Positions 53,163 to 62,610 of a stretch of DNA of 64,000 bases are shown here, piece after piece. This DNA comes from an uncultured Mucilaginibacter sp. (GTDB taxonomy: Bacteria > Bacteroidota > Bacteroidia > Sphingobacteriales > Sphingobacteriaceae), in NCBI GenBank assembly GCA_913775265.1, contig CAJYJH010000021.1, positions 1-64,000 of the forward strand, in the 5' to 3' direction. The translations under genes were made by a program, and so were the position numbers. Every line of letters begins with the position of its first letter. Position 1 is the stretch's first letter. The notes beneath the pieces were generated by a model, which made no database searches, was not told where the DNA came from, and saw only the letters and a program-made list of their open reading frames with translations.

Positions 53163-53235
53163 TGGTATCAGCTGGAATCGAACCAGCGACACAAGGATTT
53201 TCAGTCCTTTGCTCTACCGACTGAGCTATGATACC
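53163..53235 (-). tRNA. tRNA-Phe (GAA)
   Basis: Read on the minus strand: acceptor GGTATCA/TGATACC, D stem GCTC/GAGC, anticodon loop CTGAAAA (GAA, + strand positions 53200-53202), T loop TTCGATT. The 3' CCA is not encoded. It is the only tRNA next to the partition module. Confidence 0.96.
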
Positions 53236-53253
53236 TTGTTGTTTTTCGGTCTG

Positions 53254-53283
53254 CAAATGTAGCTCGATTTTTCGTTTTCCAAA
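53254..53283 (-). promoter_or_regulatory. Promoter of tRNA-Phe
   Basis: On the minus strand TTTG (53283-53280), 18 bases, TACATTTG (53261-53254). Both boxes fit the Bacteroidetes consensus and the spacing is like that of the tRNA-Gly promoter. It ends 19 bases before the tRNA. Confidence 0.75.
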
Positions 53284-53380
53284 ATTTATTTTGAATTTAT
53301 TTCACTCATTTCGCCACATTAGGCGTTAACTCGCTGATTGTCATTTAAATTATTTTAGCAAAATTTTAACATTACTTACA

Positions 53381-53857
53381 TCAATGTGCTTTCAGGAAAG
53401 TTAAGGCCCTTTTCAGACTGTCAATTTGTTCCGCGCTAACGTTCCTCACCGGAATTTTGAGTATCGTGCTCATTGAATCTACATTGCCTTTAGGGTCATT
53501 ATACGTTTGTACAATGATGTCATCAGACTGCGTTTTGATTTGTACGACGCCTTTAGTGCGATCGCCAACAAAACTTAGATCCTGGAACCGGCGGATATTA
53601 AACGAAAAGTAAGCCTGCCTACCCTTGTAGTAAAGCTTTTTGAAACGCATAAAATTATCGGGCGTAACGTAAAATTGCCACCCGGTTATTTTACCTTCAT
53701 CAGAAGGGTCAAAACCTTTGTATAAGCACCGACTACTAAAATCGATAGCGCTGAGCTTATCAAAATCGAAAGTAAAACTTAAACTCAAAGCTGCGCAAAA
53801 CGCAATTATAGCACCTGTTTGAAGTGGCTTCATTTTTACGAAAGCTGATTTGAACAT
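53381..53857 (-). CDS. Hypothetical secreted or anchored protein (158 aa)
   Basis: I do not recognise the family. A hydrophobic N-terminal segment (residues about 11-30, LQTGAIIAFCAALSLSFTF) suggests a signal peptide or anchor. The rest is polar and beta-rich (SSRCLYKGFD, GWQFYVTPDNFMRFKK, AYFSFNIRRFQDLSFVG). There is no lipobox. The start could also be the ATG at 53833. It is divergent from the 161-residue protein gene. Confidence 0.55.
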   Translation of the reverse strand: MFKSAFVKMKPLQTGAIIAFCAALSLSFTFDFDKLSAIDFSSRCLYKGFDPSDEGKITGWQFYVTPDNFMRFKKLYYKGRQAYFSFNIRRFQDLSFVGDRTKGVVQIKTQSDDIIVQTYNDPKGNVDSMSTILKIPVRNVSAEQIDSLKRALTFLKAH

Positions 53858-53904
53858 GACAATAATAGCTTACTCCCTAATATACAAATTGTATAAATTT
53901 GTGC

Positions 53905-54390
53905 ATGCAATTTTCTGAAAATTCGAGAGTGTGGATTTATCAATCTGACAAGGAGTTAACGGCCGAGCAGACGCAAAAGTTACAGCAACAGTTAAATAAT
54001 TTTACCGAAAGCTGGACGGCGCACAACCATCAGCTTAAAGCTGCGGCTATGGTAAAATACAACCGCTTTATTATGCTGCTGGTCGACGAAAGTCAGGCTG
54101 GTGCTACCGGTTGTTCTATTGACAAATCTGTGCACTTAATGAAGCAATTAGAGCAGGAATATCATATCAATTTATTTGACCGCTTTAATTTGGCTTACCG
54201 TACTGATTCGGGTATTGCATCTGCGCCTCGTGCTCAGTTCGAAGAATTGATTAAGTCCGGTGTGATTGACGAAAACACCATTGTATTTAATAACATGGTG
54301 CAAACATTGGCCGATCTGCAGACGAAATGGGAAGTACCTTTAAATGATAGCTGGCATATGCAGCTGTTTGGCGGTATGATGGTGAGTTAA
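53905..54390 (+). CDS. Conserved hypothetical protein, often mislabelled ABC transporter ATPase
   Basis: From ATG 53905 (MQFSENSRVWIYQ) it has 161 residues. Proteins of this length and pattern, with RVWIYQSDKEL at the start and QTLADLQTKWEVPLNDSWH near the end, are common in Bacteroidetes and are usually called ABC transporter ATPase although no Walker motif is visible. No Walker A or signature exists here, so that name is not supported. Function unknown. Confidence 0.7.
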   Translation: MQFSENSRVWIYQSDKELTAEQTQKLQQQLNNFTESWTAHNHQLKAAAMVKYNRFIMLLVDESQAGATGCSIDKSVHLMKQLEQEYHINLFDRFNLAYRTDSGIASAPRAQFEELIKSGVIDENTIVFNNMVQTLADLQTKWEVPLNDSWHMQLFGGMMVS

Positions 54391-54439
54391 AATTCTGCAA
54401 GTTGTTAATTATATAGCGGCCTGCCGTTTTATGCAACGC

Positions 54440-54475
54440 AAAAGCCCTCCCTTACTATTGTACGAGAGGGCTTTT
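54440..54475. terminator. Bidirectional terminator between convergent genes
   Basis: AAAAGCCCTC (54440-54449) pairs with GAGGGCTTTT (54466-54475). It lies between the conserved hypothetical gene (plus) and the second SusD gene (minus). Confidence 0.85.
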
Positions 54476-54498
54476 GACTATTTGAATAACATCTACCG

Positions 54499-56022
54499 TT
54501 AGTATCCCGGGTTTTGTGTATACAACCCTGGTGTTGTGTTAAGTTCACGCGTTGGCACAGGGTATATTATATAATTAGCTACAGCTGTGTTAATCCTTTT
54601 TTGGGTATCTTCTTTAGCTATCCATGCGTTCATGATAGTCAACAAATTGCCGCTTCTTTGCAAGTCAAACCAACGTGAGCCTTCATCGGCAAACTCTCTG
54701 CGGCGCTCTTCAAATAACTGAGGCAAAGTGGTACCTGTAACAGCGGCCAAGCCGGCACGTGTCCTTACTTGGTTTACTATAGCATCTACATCGGCCTGTG
54801 AACCAGAGGCACCACGTAAAATACATTCGGCTTTAAGCATTAGTATATCGGTATAACGCAATGCTATAAAATTGATAGCCCAATCAAAACGGCTTGTTGT
54901 AGGTATTCTGGTTATATCCAGATACTTTTTAAAGAATGGACGTGTTTCGGTATTGCCAGAAAAAGTATAGCCAGCTGTATTAATATTAAATGCCTTGCGT
55001 ATATCATTAGAAGCATAGCTGTTGACCAGATCATTAGAAACCGGTATAATCTCCAAACTTCCGTTTGCTACAGTGTTAGAGCCAAGCGACGAAAAGTAGG
55101 TATTCGGAGCTAATGTCCAAGGAAATGAAGCGCCATACAAATCATTTGATCCGCTTATTCCGCTGGTATACATCACATCAAAAATAGCTTCTTTATTTAC
55201 TGTTGGGCTTTGATTGGTGTACGAAAAAATATTGGCATAATTCGTATTAAAGACAAATCCGCCGTTACTTATAATATCATTTAGCAGCGGCAGCGCTAAA
55301 TTCCATTCGTTTGAAGCAAGGCCAGGACCGTCAATACCATAGGTGACACCAGAACGAGCCATATACACTTGTGCCAAAACACCTTCAGCAGCCCATTTTG
55401 TAGCACGTCCAACGTCTGTTCCTGAATAAGACGCAGGCAAATTAGCCATTGCAAACTGTAGATCTGCAATAATGAATTTATATACATCGTCTACCGGACT
55501 GCGGCCTATAGTAGTTGCCTCACTAACGGTAACTGGATGATCAATGATTGGTAGTTTACCAAAGTATCGAACCAAATCAAAGTAGTAAAATGCACGCAGA
55601 AAACGGGCCTCGGCCTGGAGTCTTGTTGCTAAAGTTTCTGAGTTAATAACACTTCCATTGGTAGCAATTTGACTAAGTACTGTATTGGCTTTAAAAATAC
55701 CGTTGAAGTTGGTTGTCCAAGCCTCATCGATGTAAGTATTCGCAGCTATGCCTGGCGAAAGGTTATTTATAGGATCCCAATCACGCACGGTAACCGAAAC
55801 GCCATAAATATTGTCTGATCTAATTTCTGAAAGGTTGAGCAACCTGTTAGGATAGTTGTGTAAAGACGAATATATTGCGTTGGTTCCCTGCACAAAATCA
55901 AGCGGGGATTTGTAAAATGTTGCCGTAGTTGACGAAGAAATAGGCAACTGATCTAATTGCTTTTTACAAGAAGTAATCAGCAAAAAAGAGGCTATAGTTG
56001 ATAGAAAAAGTATCTTTTTCAT
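54499..56022 (-). CDS. SusD/RagB-family lipoprotein, second pair
   Basis: A 507-residue SusD-like protein with lipobox LLITSC (Cys19) followed by KKQLDQLP. Hallmarks are ARFLRAFYYFDLVRYFGKLPI, RSPVDDVYKFIIADL and LFEERRREFADEGSRWFDLQR. Its partner SusC lies 18 bases upstream. No enzyme or regulator is next to the pair in this window. Confidence 0.93.
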   Translation of the reverse strand: MKKILFLSTIASFLLITSCKKQLDQLPISSSTTATFYKSPLDFVQGTNAIYSSLHNYPNRLLNLSEIRSDNIYGVSVTVRDWDPINNLSPGIAANTYIDEAWTTNFNGIFKANTVLSQIATNGSVINSETLATRLQAEARFLRAFYYFDLVRYFGKLPIIDHPVTVSEATTIGRSPVDDVYKFIIADLQFAMANLPASYSGTDVGRATKWAAEGVLAQVYMARSGVTYGIDGPGLASNEWNLALPLLNDIISNGGFVFNTNYANIFSYTNQSPTVNKEAIFDVMYTSGISGSNDLYGASFPWTLAPNTYFSSLGSNTVANGSLEIIPVSNDLVNSYASNDIRKAFNINTAGYTFSGNTETRPFFKKYLDITRIPTTSRFDWAINFIALRYTDILMLKAECILRGASGSQADVDAIVNQVRTRAGLAAVTGTTLPQLFEERRREFADEGSRWFDLQRSGNLLTIMNAWIAKEDTQKRINTAVANYIIYPVPTRELNTTPGLYTQNPGY

Positions 56023-56040
56023 GTTAACAATTTTGGAAGG

Positions 56041-59000
56041 TTAAAATGTAATGTTAAATCCAACGATTAATGATTTAGCTAAAGGCAAACCACCATAATC
56101 ACCAGATTGAGGGTAAGCACTGTTAGAACTAATAGCCGTGTTAGCAGCTTCAGGATTTAAGCCGCCATAATACTTATCATGACCAAAGAAATTTTCAGCA
56201 GATACGTAAATCCGGGCTCCCTGAACTGCTCTCGATGTTTTAAAGAGGTCTTTTAAATTATAACCTAACGTAATATTCCTAACCCTGATATAATCTGAAG
56301 AGTATAACCAATCGGTGTTGGCAATAAAACCAAATGTAGAATAAGCTTTACTTACACGTCCAGCACCTGGATTGTCAGGAGATCTCCAACGGTCGGTATA
56401 AAATGCGGGTGCATTGTCAGTAAAACCCTGGCCAGTTCGGGTTATAGCACGGCCTAACAAAGAATATATTGACCCTCCGTTTTGGCCTTGTACCAACACA
56501 CTTAAATCAAAACCTTTATAACGAAATGTATTGGTAACACCCCAAGTGTAGTTAGGATTTGGATGACCCACAATTTGCTTATCCGCTTCGGTGATGACAC
56601 CATCGCCAGTTAAGTCCTGATATTTTGGATCTCCTACGGTTTCGCCAGTATTATAAGTAGCTACTTTATTATTAATATCGGCTTGTGTTAAAATACCGAT
56701 CTGTTTAACTACGTATATACTATTGATTGGAGAGCCTACACGCAAAATGTTATCGGAAACATCAAAAGAGTTTGGAATAATGATTTGCGTTTGATTACCA
56801 AAAAGCGATACAATTTTATTACTGTTATGGCTAATATTTATGCTGGTACTCCATTGAAACTTATTAACTAAGTTACGTGTGTTGATTTGCAATTCCTGAC
56901 CAATGTTTCTAACGGAACCTGCATTACTTAAATATTGGGTAAAGCCAGTGGCAGCCGGAATAGGCACTTGCAATAATAATTGCGTATTAAGTTTATTATA
57001 ATAATCGAACGAACCTGTGATACGATTTTTTAAGAAACCAAAGTCAACACCTATATCATACGTTTGTGATTTTTCCCATTGTAGATCTGGGTTGGCTACC
57101 ACGTTTGGAGCTTGTCCGTTTGCTAAGGCAGGCGTAGCGCCTAAAACATATCCGGCAAGGCCGATGGTAGCGATGCTGCCATAATTGGGTATGTTATTAC
57201 TACCATTTACACCATAGCTAAAACGTAATTTTAAATCGCTGATGGCTGATACCGGCTTCATGAAACTTTCTTGGGTTACCCGCCAAGCTACTGATGCCGA
57301 AGGGAAGATACCATATTTTGTATTAGCACCAAATCGTGACGATCCGTCTTCGCGTAAACTGGCTGATAATAAATATTTATCAGCGAATGAGTATTGAACA
57401 CGGCTAAAATAAGACACAAGAACGCTCTGCTGGCTGCTTGTGCTACCTTGTGTGTTTGCGCCTGCATTTACGGTTTGTATCGATGCACTGGTAAGCCCAC
57501 CAACAGAAGCAGCAGATGCCTGATCCAAACGGTCCAAATTATAGGACTGCCCTAATAAAACACTTAAGTTGTGTACTTTATTGAAGGTTTTGTTATAATT
57601 AAGGGTATTTTCATTAACAAACGTAAGTCTCTTATAACTGCTGTATGAAGCTGATGAATTAGCGTATAAGTTGTTATTGGTTGCTGGATTGTAAACACGC
57701 GCAGCAACGTTACCTGCAACCGTATAAGGCGTGTAGCCTCTCGAGTTATTATCAGTATTATCCAGGTTTAACGAGCTTCTGAAAGTCAAATCAGGCGTTA
57801 TCTGGTATTCTGCATAAAGCGAAGTAAGTGTACGAAACCTTTTAGTTTCACCTACAATATTTTCCAACTTGGCAACAGGACTATTGGTAGTAGTGCTCCA
57901 GGCGTACTGTGGATTAGCGAAAGAATTGGGATACAATCCTGATGTACTCTCTTGTATTGGTGTCATACTTAAAGCTTGATGAAAAATATTGTCTTTTCCT
58001 TCTACCCCCGGGTCATTGGTGATTGAATAGGTTGGAGCAATGTTAATACCTGCCTTTAACTTTTTAGATGCTGATACTTCTACATTGGCACGGGCAGAAT
58101 ATGCTTTATATCCCAAACTTTTCACAAAGCCATTTTGATCAGCATAATTGCCGGAAATAAAATATCTAACGTTTTCTGTACCGCCACTTGCTGAGAGCTG
58201 ATGATTTTGAACAAAGCCATTGCGTTCAATTTCTTTCTGCCAATCAACTGATTCAAGACCAGGATGGCCGGCTACAGCCCAACGCGGATCGAGCATGTAA
58301 CTAGTGTTATATTGTCCCGGCTGTATCTGGCTACCTGATGCCAACGTACTGTTTATAACAGAACGTCGTTGATCATAAGTATCGTTAGACGTTGCTCCGT
58401 TAGCAGCAAACCGAAGTACATAAGCCGCATTAATCATTTCAGTTGCCCGGTCTATCCATTGTTCGCCGTTCAGCATTTTCAGCTTTTTAGCAGGGGCGTT
58501 ATAACCCACATACGCATTATAGCTAATTTGCGTTTTTCCGGCCTTGCCTCGTTTGGTTGTGATTAAAACTACACCGTTTGATGCCCTTGAACCGTAAATA
58601 GCAGCAGCAGCAGCATCTTTCAATACTTCGATGTTTTCAATATCATTTGGATTAATATTATCTAAAGGATTGCCGGTAGAAAAACTACCGTTAGTTCCCG
58701 GCGCTGATACAGATAACGGGAAACCATCTATTACATACAAAGGTTCGTTACCTGCGCTGATTGAACCGCTACCGCGTACTTGCACGCTAAAAGCTTTACC
58801 TGGTACGCCTGTAGTCTGTTTTACAACCACACCCGCTAATTGGCCAACCAAGGCTTGGTCAACACGGGCTATCGGACGCTCTTGTAAATTATCGGCTTTT
58901 AAACTAGCTACAGATCCGCTCACATTGCTCCTTTTTTGGGTGCCGTAGCCAATAACCACCACATCAGTAAGTTGCTTGCTATCTTTCGAAAACTTGATAT

Positions 59001-59298
59001 TGATTATCGGGTTATCACCTACGGTCGCTTCCTGATCGGTATAGCCTAAAAGCTTAAACACTAGCACATCGCCTTTGGCGGCTTTAATGCTGTATTTACC
59101 ATTTACGTCTACCGCAGTACCGCCGGCTTTATTTTTTATAGTAACGGTTGTACCCGGCGCTGTTTCGCCGGTATCATCAGTTACAATACCGGTTACGGTA
59201 ACTTGCTGAGCTAATGCGGTGCCTATACCTAATAGGCATAACATCAGCATCAAAGCCATTCTTTTGCCATTAAAATAATGGAGTAAATTATTTATCAT
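56041..59298 (-). CDS. SusC/RagA-family TonB-dependent transporter, second pair
   Basis: A 1085-residue transporter with signal (about 1-30), a carboxypeptidase-regulatory-like domain (VTGIVTDDTGETAPGTTVT, about 32-115), the plug with VVVIGYGTQKRSNVSG and EVLKDAAAAAIYGSRASNG, and the barrel ending SLIVGFNITF. It is upstream of the second SusD. The substrate is unknown. The control gene for this pair must be elsewhere, as no sigma/anti-sigma or sensor gene is adjacent. Confidence 0.94.
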   Translation of the reverse strand: MINNLLHYFNGKRMALMLMLCLLGIGTALAQQVTVTGIVTDDTGETAPGTTVTIKNKAGGTAVDVNGKYSIKAAKGDVLVFKLLGYTDQEATVGDNPIINIKFSKDSKQLTDVVVIGYGTQKRSNVSGSVASLKADNLQERPIARVDQALVGQLAGVVVKQTTGVPGKAFSVQVRGSGSISAGNEPLYVIDGFPLSVSAPGTNGSFSTGNPLDNINPNDIENIEVLKDAAAAAIYGSRASNGVVLITTKRGKAGKTQISYNAYVGYNAPAKKLKMLNGEQWIDRATEMINAAYVLRFAANGATSNDTYDQRRSVINSTLASGSQIQPGQYNTSYMLDPRWAVAGHPGLESVDWQKEIERNGFVQNHQLSASGGTENVRYFISGNYADQNGFVKSLGYKAYSARANVEVSASKKLKAGINIAPTYSITNDPGVEGKDNIFHQALSMTPIQESTSGLYPNSFANPQYAWSTTTNSPVAKLENIVGETKRFRTLTSLYAEYQITPDLTFRSSLNLDNTDNNSRGYTPYTVAGNVAARVYNPATNNNLYANSSASYSSYKRLTFVNENTLNYNKTFNKVHNLSVLLGQSYNLDRLDQASAASVGGLTSASIQTVNAGANTQGSTSSQQSVLVSYFSRVQYSFADKYLLSASLREDGSSRFGANTKYGIFPSASVAWRVTQESFMKPVSAISDLKLRFSYGVNGSNNIPNYGSIATIGLAGYVLGATPALANGQAPNVVANPDLQWEKSQTYDIGVDFGFLKNRITGSFDYYNKLNTQLLLQVPIPAATGFTQYLSNAGSVRNIGQELQINTRNLVNKFQWSTSINISHNSNKIVSLFGNQTQIIIPNSFDVSDNILRVGSPINSIYVVKQIGILTQADINNKVATYNTGETVGDPKYQDLTGDGVITEADKQIVGHPNPNYTWGVTNTFRYKGFDLSVLVQGQNGGSIYSLLGRAITRTGQGFTDNAPAFYTDRWRSPDNPGAGRVSKAYSTFGFIANTDWLYSSDYIRVRNITLGYNLKDLFKTSRAVQGARIYVSAENFFGHDKYYGGLNPEAANTAISSNSAYPQSGDYGGLPLAKSLIVGFNITF

Positions 59299-59758
59299 AA
59301 ACTATAATTTATTCGGCGCTGCAATACTGCAGCTACAACAATTGGTTTCTTCAATATTAGCTAATCAGTATCCGGTTAGTGTCCTGAACCGTCCTGACTG
59401 TAATATTTTTATTACGGTGATTAATATCTGATAAGAATTTTAATACGATCTTAAATAATCAAACGTTTTTCTACCGACTTTAAAACAAACGCAAACAAAT
59501 AAGCGTAAATATGATATTTAATAAGGCTATTTTCATTCGTCCAGATCTCACCTGAAGATTTATAACCAATCATGCTAAAAGCGTTTAGCTTCTAAAAGAC
59601 AGAGACCTTTGCTTCCTGTTTAAATCAATTATAGTGTATGTTATAGCTAATCATCTTCATTTTGCTCAGCACTTGGGCTACAAAACTTTATACTCCCGCG
59701 GGTTGTTATTTCTCTATATAGCCGGTAGCAAAATTTTAATTTAATGCAGACAGGATGA
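59299..59758. other. 460-base intergenic region upstream of the second susC
   Basis: Divergent region between the second susC (minus) and the AsmA-like gene (plus). No gene seen. A short direct repeat GTCCTGA occurs at 59381-59387 and 59391-59397, one helical turn apart; significance unclear. Confidence 0.5.
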
Positions 59759-59761
59759 GTG

Positions 59762-61582
59762 ATGTTTAAATACAAATGGGTGAAAATTGCATTGTTATCG
59801 GTTACAGCAATTGTACTAAGCATTATTGTAGCGGGCTTTATCTTAACCTGGTACTTCAGCCCTATTCTGTCTAAAAAAGTAAACCAAGCTGTTCAAAGAG
59901 CATCTGATAGTTTATATCACGTTGATTTTACAGGGGCAAGCTTAAATTTACTGCAAGGGCAGATTGTGCTCAACCAAGTCAAACTTACATTCGACAGCAC
60001 CATTTATCGTCGGCAGCAAAAACTGCATACCGCACCTGACCAGGTGTTTCAATTACAGGTTGAGCGCTTGGAGCTGAATCATGTACATCTCCTCACGTTA
60101 TGGTTGAAGAAAAAATTAATTATTGGCGACATCATTCTAAATTCTCCCGACATCAAAATTAACGCAAAACCAAATCCTAATAAAGCCGCAAAACCCAAAG
60201 ATAACCGCACACTTTACGAGCGACTATCCAAATCGTTGAGGCTGATACAAATCAATAACATAGCATTCAATCAAATTAAGCTGCGGTACGAAGATTATGC
60301 AACGCCCAAACCTGCTGTTACAGCTTTTAATGAGCTGAATGTTAAAGCAACTGATTTGTTAATTGACTCGACCACACAGTATGACAAGCAGCGTTTTTTG
60401 TTTTGTAGAAACATAAATATAGAATTACATAATTACAAATGCCGCACTGTAAGCGCTTTCTATGGCTATCAGGCCAAATCCATCAAATTCTCTACGCAAA
60501 CTCAGCAACTGCGTTTGGACTCATTGACCTTGACGCCCTTGTACACGCCACAAGATTTTTTTAAAAGAACTTATGAAGACAGGTTTGTGGTAACAGCACG
60601 TAAGATATTGCTCAATCATTTTGACTTTAACCTGTTTGATAAAAGCCGTAAGGTAAAATCCAAAAGCGTCGTGCTCAGCCAAGGGCAAATTAAAGTATTC
60701 AGCAACCCGCGTGTTAATCCTAAAAGCTTTTCGCAAGACAAAGCTTCGACATTCCCGAATCAATCATTACGCGCTATTGCATTTAAACTTGATGTTGACA
60801 GCGTTTTTGTAAAAAACTATGATGTGGTTTACACCGAACACAATACGCAAACTAAAGGCACCGGCACATTGAGTTTTAACCAGATTAACGGGCACATTAC
60901 CAACGTAACTACCGACACCAATGCTTTAAAAAAGAACCGTTACAGCAAAGCCTCATTCAACGCCAGTTTTTTAAACCATGCACCTATGCATGTCAATTTC
61001 ACTTTTAATTTGGTTGATAGTCTTTACTCGTTTAATTATAACGGCTGGGCAGGGCCTATAGCTATGCCAATGGTCAATCAGGCTACCATTCCGTTGGCTT
61101 CGCTCAAGATACAGTCGGGTACGGCGAAACGATTGGCTTTTAACATGAAGGCCAACCGCCATACGGCTACAGGGCAGGTTAGTTTTTTATATAATAATTT
61201 AAAGATACAACTATTGAAAGCCGATACTGCCAGTCTGAAGATGCATAAGCTTGCCTTAGCTTCTTTACTGGCCAATACACTCATCCTCAAAAACAATAAC
61301 CCAGACCAACCGGGGCAACAGCCGCGTACAGCTCAGGTGGTATATCAGCGACCTAAAAATTATCCTTTTTTTGCATCGCTTTGGCGCACCTTGTTAATGG
61401 GTATTAAACCTTGTGTTGGTCTGGATTTTAAAACACAGCGTGATGCTGACATTAAACTATCCGAAAAACAAAAAAAGAAGTTTTTCAAGAAACAGAAGAA
61501 GGAAGCCAGGAAGAAGCACAAAGAAGAAAAGCGGCGCTTAAAAGCATTAGAAAAAGCACGGGAGAAGGCCGAAAAGCAATAG
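59762..61582 (+). CDS. AsmA-like membrane-anchored protein with a charged C-terminal tail
   Basis: A 606-residue protein from ATG 59762 (GTG at 59759 would add one residue). An N-terminal membrane helix (about 7-32) is followed by a large beta-rich region with alternating hydrophobic residues, as in AsmA/DUF748-type proteins that link the inner membrane to the cell envelope and handle lipid transport. The last 45 residues are almost only Lys, Glu, Arg and Ala (KLSEKQKKKFFKKQKKE...), probably a helix. Similarity is of the general AsmA kind; the family is not certain. Confidence 0.6.
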   Translation: MFKYKWVKIALLSVTAIVLSIIVAGFILTWYFSPILSKKVNQAVQRASDSLYHVDFTGASLNLLQGQIVLNQVKLTFDSTIYRRQQKLHTAPDQVFQLQVERLELNHVHLLTLWLKKKLIIGDIILNSPDIKINAKPNPNKAAKPKDNRTLYERLSKSLRLIQINNIAFNQIKLRYEDYATPKPAVTAFNELNVKATDLLIDSTTQYDKQRFLFCRNINIELHNYKCRTVSAFYGYQAKSIKFSTQTQQLRLDSLTLTPLYTPQDFFKRTYEDRFVVTARKILLNHFDFNLFDKSRKVKSKSVVLSQGQIKVFSNPRVNPKSFSQDKASTFPNQSLRAIAFKLDVDSVFVKNYDVVYTEHNTQTKGTGTLSFNQINGHITNVTTDTNALKKNRYSKASFNASFLNHAPMHVNFTFNLVDSLYSFNYNGWAGPIAMPMVNQATIPLASLKIQSGTAKRLAFNMKANRHTATGQVSFLYNNLKIQLLKADTASLKMHKLALASLLANTLILKNNNPDQPGQQPRTAQVVYQRPKNYPFFASLWRTLLMGIKPCVGLDFKTQRDADIKLSEKQKKKFFKKQKKEARKKHKEEKRRLKALEKAREKAEKQ

Positions 61583-61698
61583 TTGTAAATCCCATCGGTT
61601 TCTGCATCATCACTAAAATTAATTGTACCCTAAAGTATAATTGGTATACTTGCCCTGTTAACGGGTAAAGTCATTTTACTCATCATATACATAAATTT

Positions 61699-62538
61699 AT
61701 GAAATCAAGGTTTCTTTTTACTATCGTACTCTTTTTTTTGCTGCACACAGCATCGGCACAGAATTTAACTGTAGCCACTTACAATTTACGACTGTTTACT
61801 AACAGCGATACCGGTAATTTGTGGGTAAACCGCGCACCTATTGTAGCCGAGCTAATCCGCTACCACGACTTCGACGTTTTTGGTACGCAGGAAGGCTATC
61901 AAAACCAATTAGATGACATTATAAAAATTTTGCCCGAATATCAGCGCTCTGGTGCCGGCCGCGATGATGGCAAAGATAAAGGCGAACACTCAGCCATTCT
62001 TTTTAAAAAAGATAAATTTAAACTGCTAAATCATGGTGATTTCTGGCTATCACAAACGCCCGAAAAACCATCTTTGGGTTGGGACGCTACGTGTTGTAAC
62101 CGTATATGCTCCTGGGTGTACCTGCAAGACATCAAATCGAAACGCAAGTTCTATTTCTTTAATGCCCACTACGACCATCAAGGTAATATTGCCCGCGAAG
62201 AAAGCAGCAAGCTGATTATGCAACGTATTAAAAGCGTTGCCGGCAACGAGCCTGTAGTGTTAACCGGCGATTTTAACGGCGACCGTAGCAGCACCTGGTA
62301 CCAGCGCATTGCAACATCCGGCTGGCTTAAAGATGCTTATACGCAGGTTAAATACCCATATGCTACTACCGGGTCTTTCAATAACTTCGGATCCAATATA
62401 AAAAGTAATGAGGTGATAGACCACATCTTTACCACCAGCAACTTTAAAGTGCTGCGTTGGGGGTTACTGACAGATAGTTATCATGGTAAGTACCCATCAG
62501 ACCATTTTCCGATAACTGCACAAATAGCGTTTAAATAA
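61699..62538 (+). CDS. Secreted endonuclease/exonuclease/phosphatase-fold protein
   Basis: A 279-residue protein with signal peptide (about 1-21, ending TASAQ). The EEP fold is shown by TVATYNLRLF, FGTQEGYQNQ (catalytic Glu), VVLTGDFNGDRSS (Asp/Asn pair) and the C-terminal SDHFPI. Such enzymes cleave phosphodiester or phosphoester bonds with metal ions; the substrate (DNA, inositol phosphates or lipids) cannot be told. It is likely exported. Single gene with its own terminator. Confidence 0.88.
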   Translation: MKSRFLFTIVLFFLLHTASAQNLTVATYNLRLFTNSDTGNLWVNRAPIVAELIRYHDFDVFGTQEGYQNQLDDIIKILPEYQRSGAGRDDGKDKGEHSAILFKKDKFKLLNHGDFWLSQTPEKPSLGWDATCCNRICSWVYLQDIKSKRKFYFFNAHYDHQGNIAREESSKLIMQRIKSVAGNEPVVLTGDFNGDRSSTWYQRIATSGWLKDAYTQVKYPYATTGSFNNFGSNIKSNEVIDHIFTTSNFKVLRWGLLTDSYHGKYPSDHFPITAQIAFK

Positions 62539-62542
62539 AATC

Positions 62543-62584
62543 ACGAAGGCCGGTTCATGTTGAATGATCCGGCCTTCGTTTTTG
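62543..62584 (+). terminator. Terminator after the EEP-fold gene
   Basis: ACGAAGGCCGG (62543-62553) pairs with CCGGCCTTCGT (62569-62579), with T's after; 5 bases past the stop. Confidence 0.88.
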
Positions 62585-62610
62585 GTGATAAGGTATGTTT
62601 AGGTAATATC

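Noticed and set aside
53905..54390. ABC transporter ATPase name for this gene
   Set aside because: No Walker A, signature or Walker B motif is visible; the name is only a common database label.
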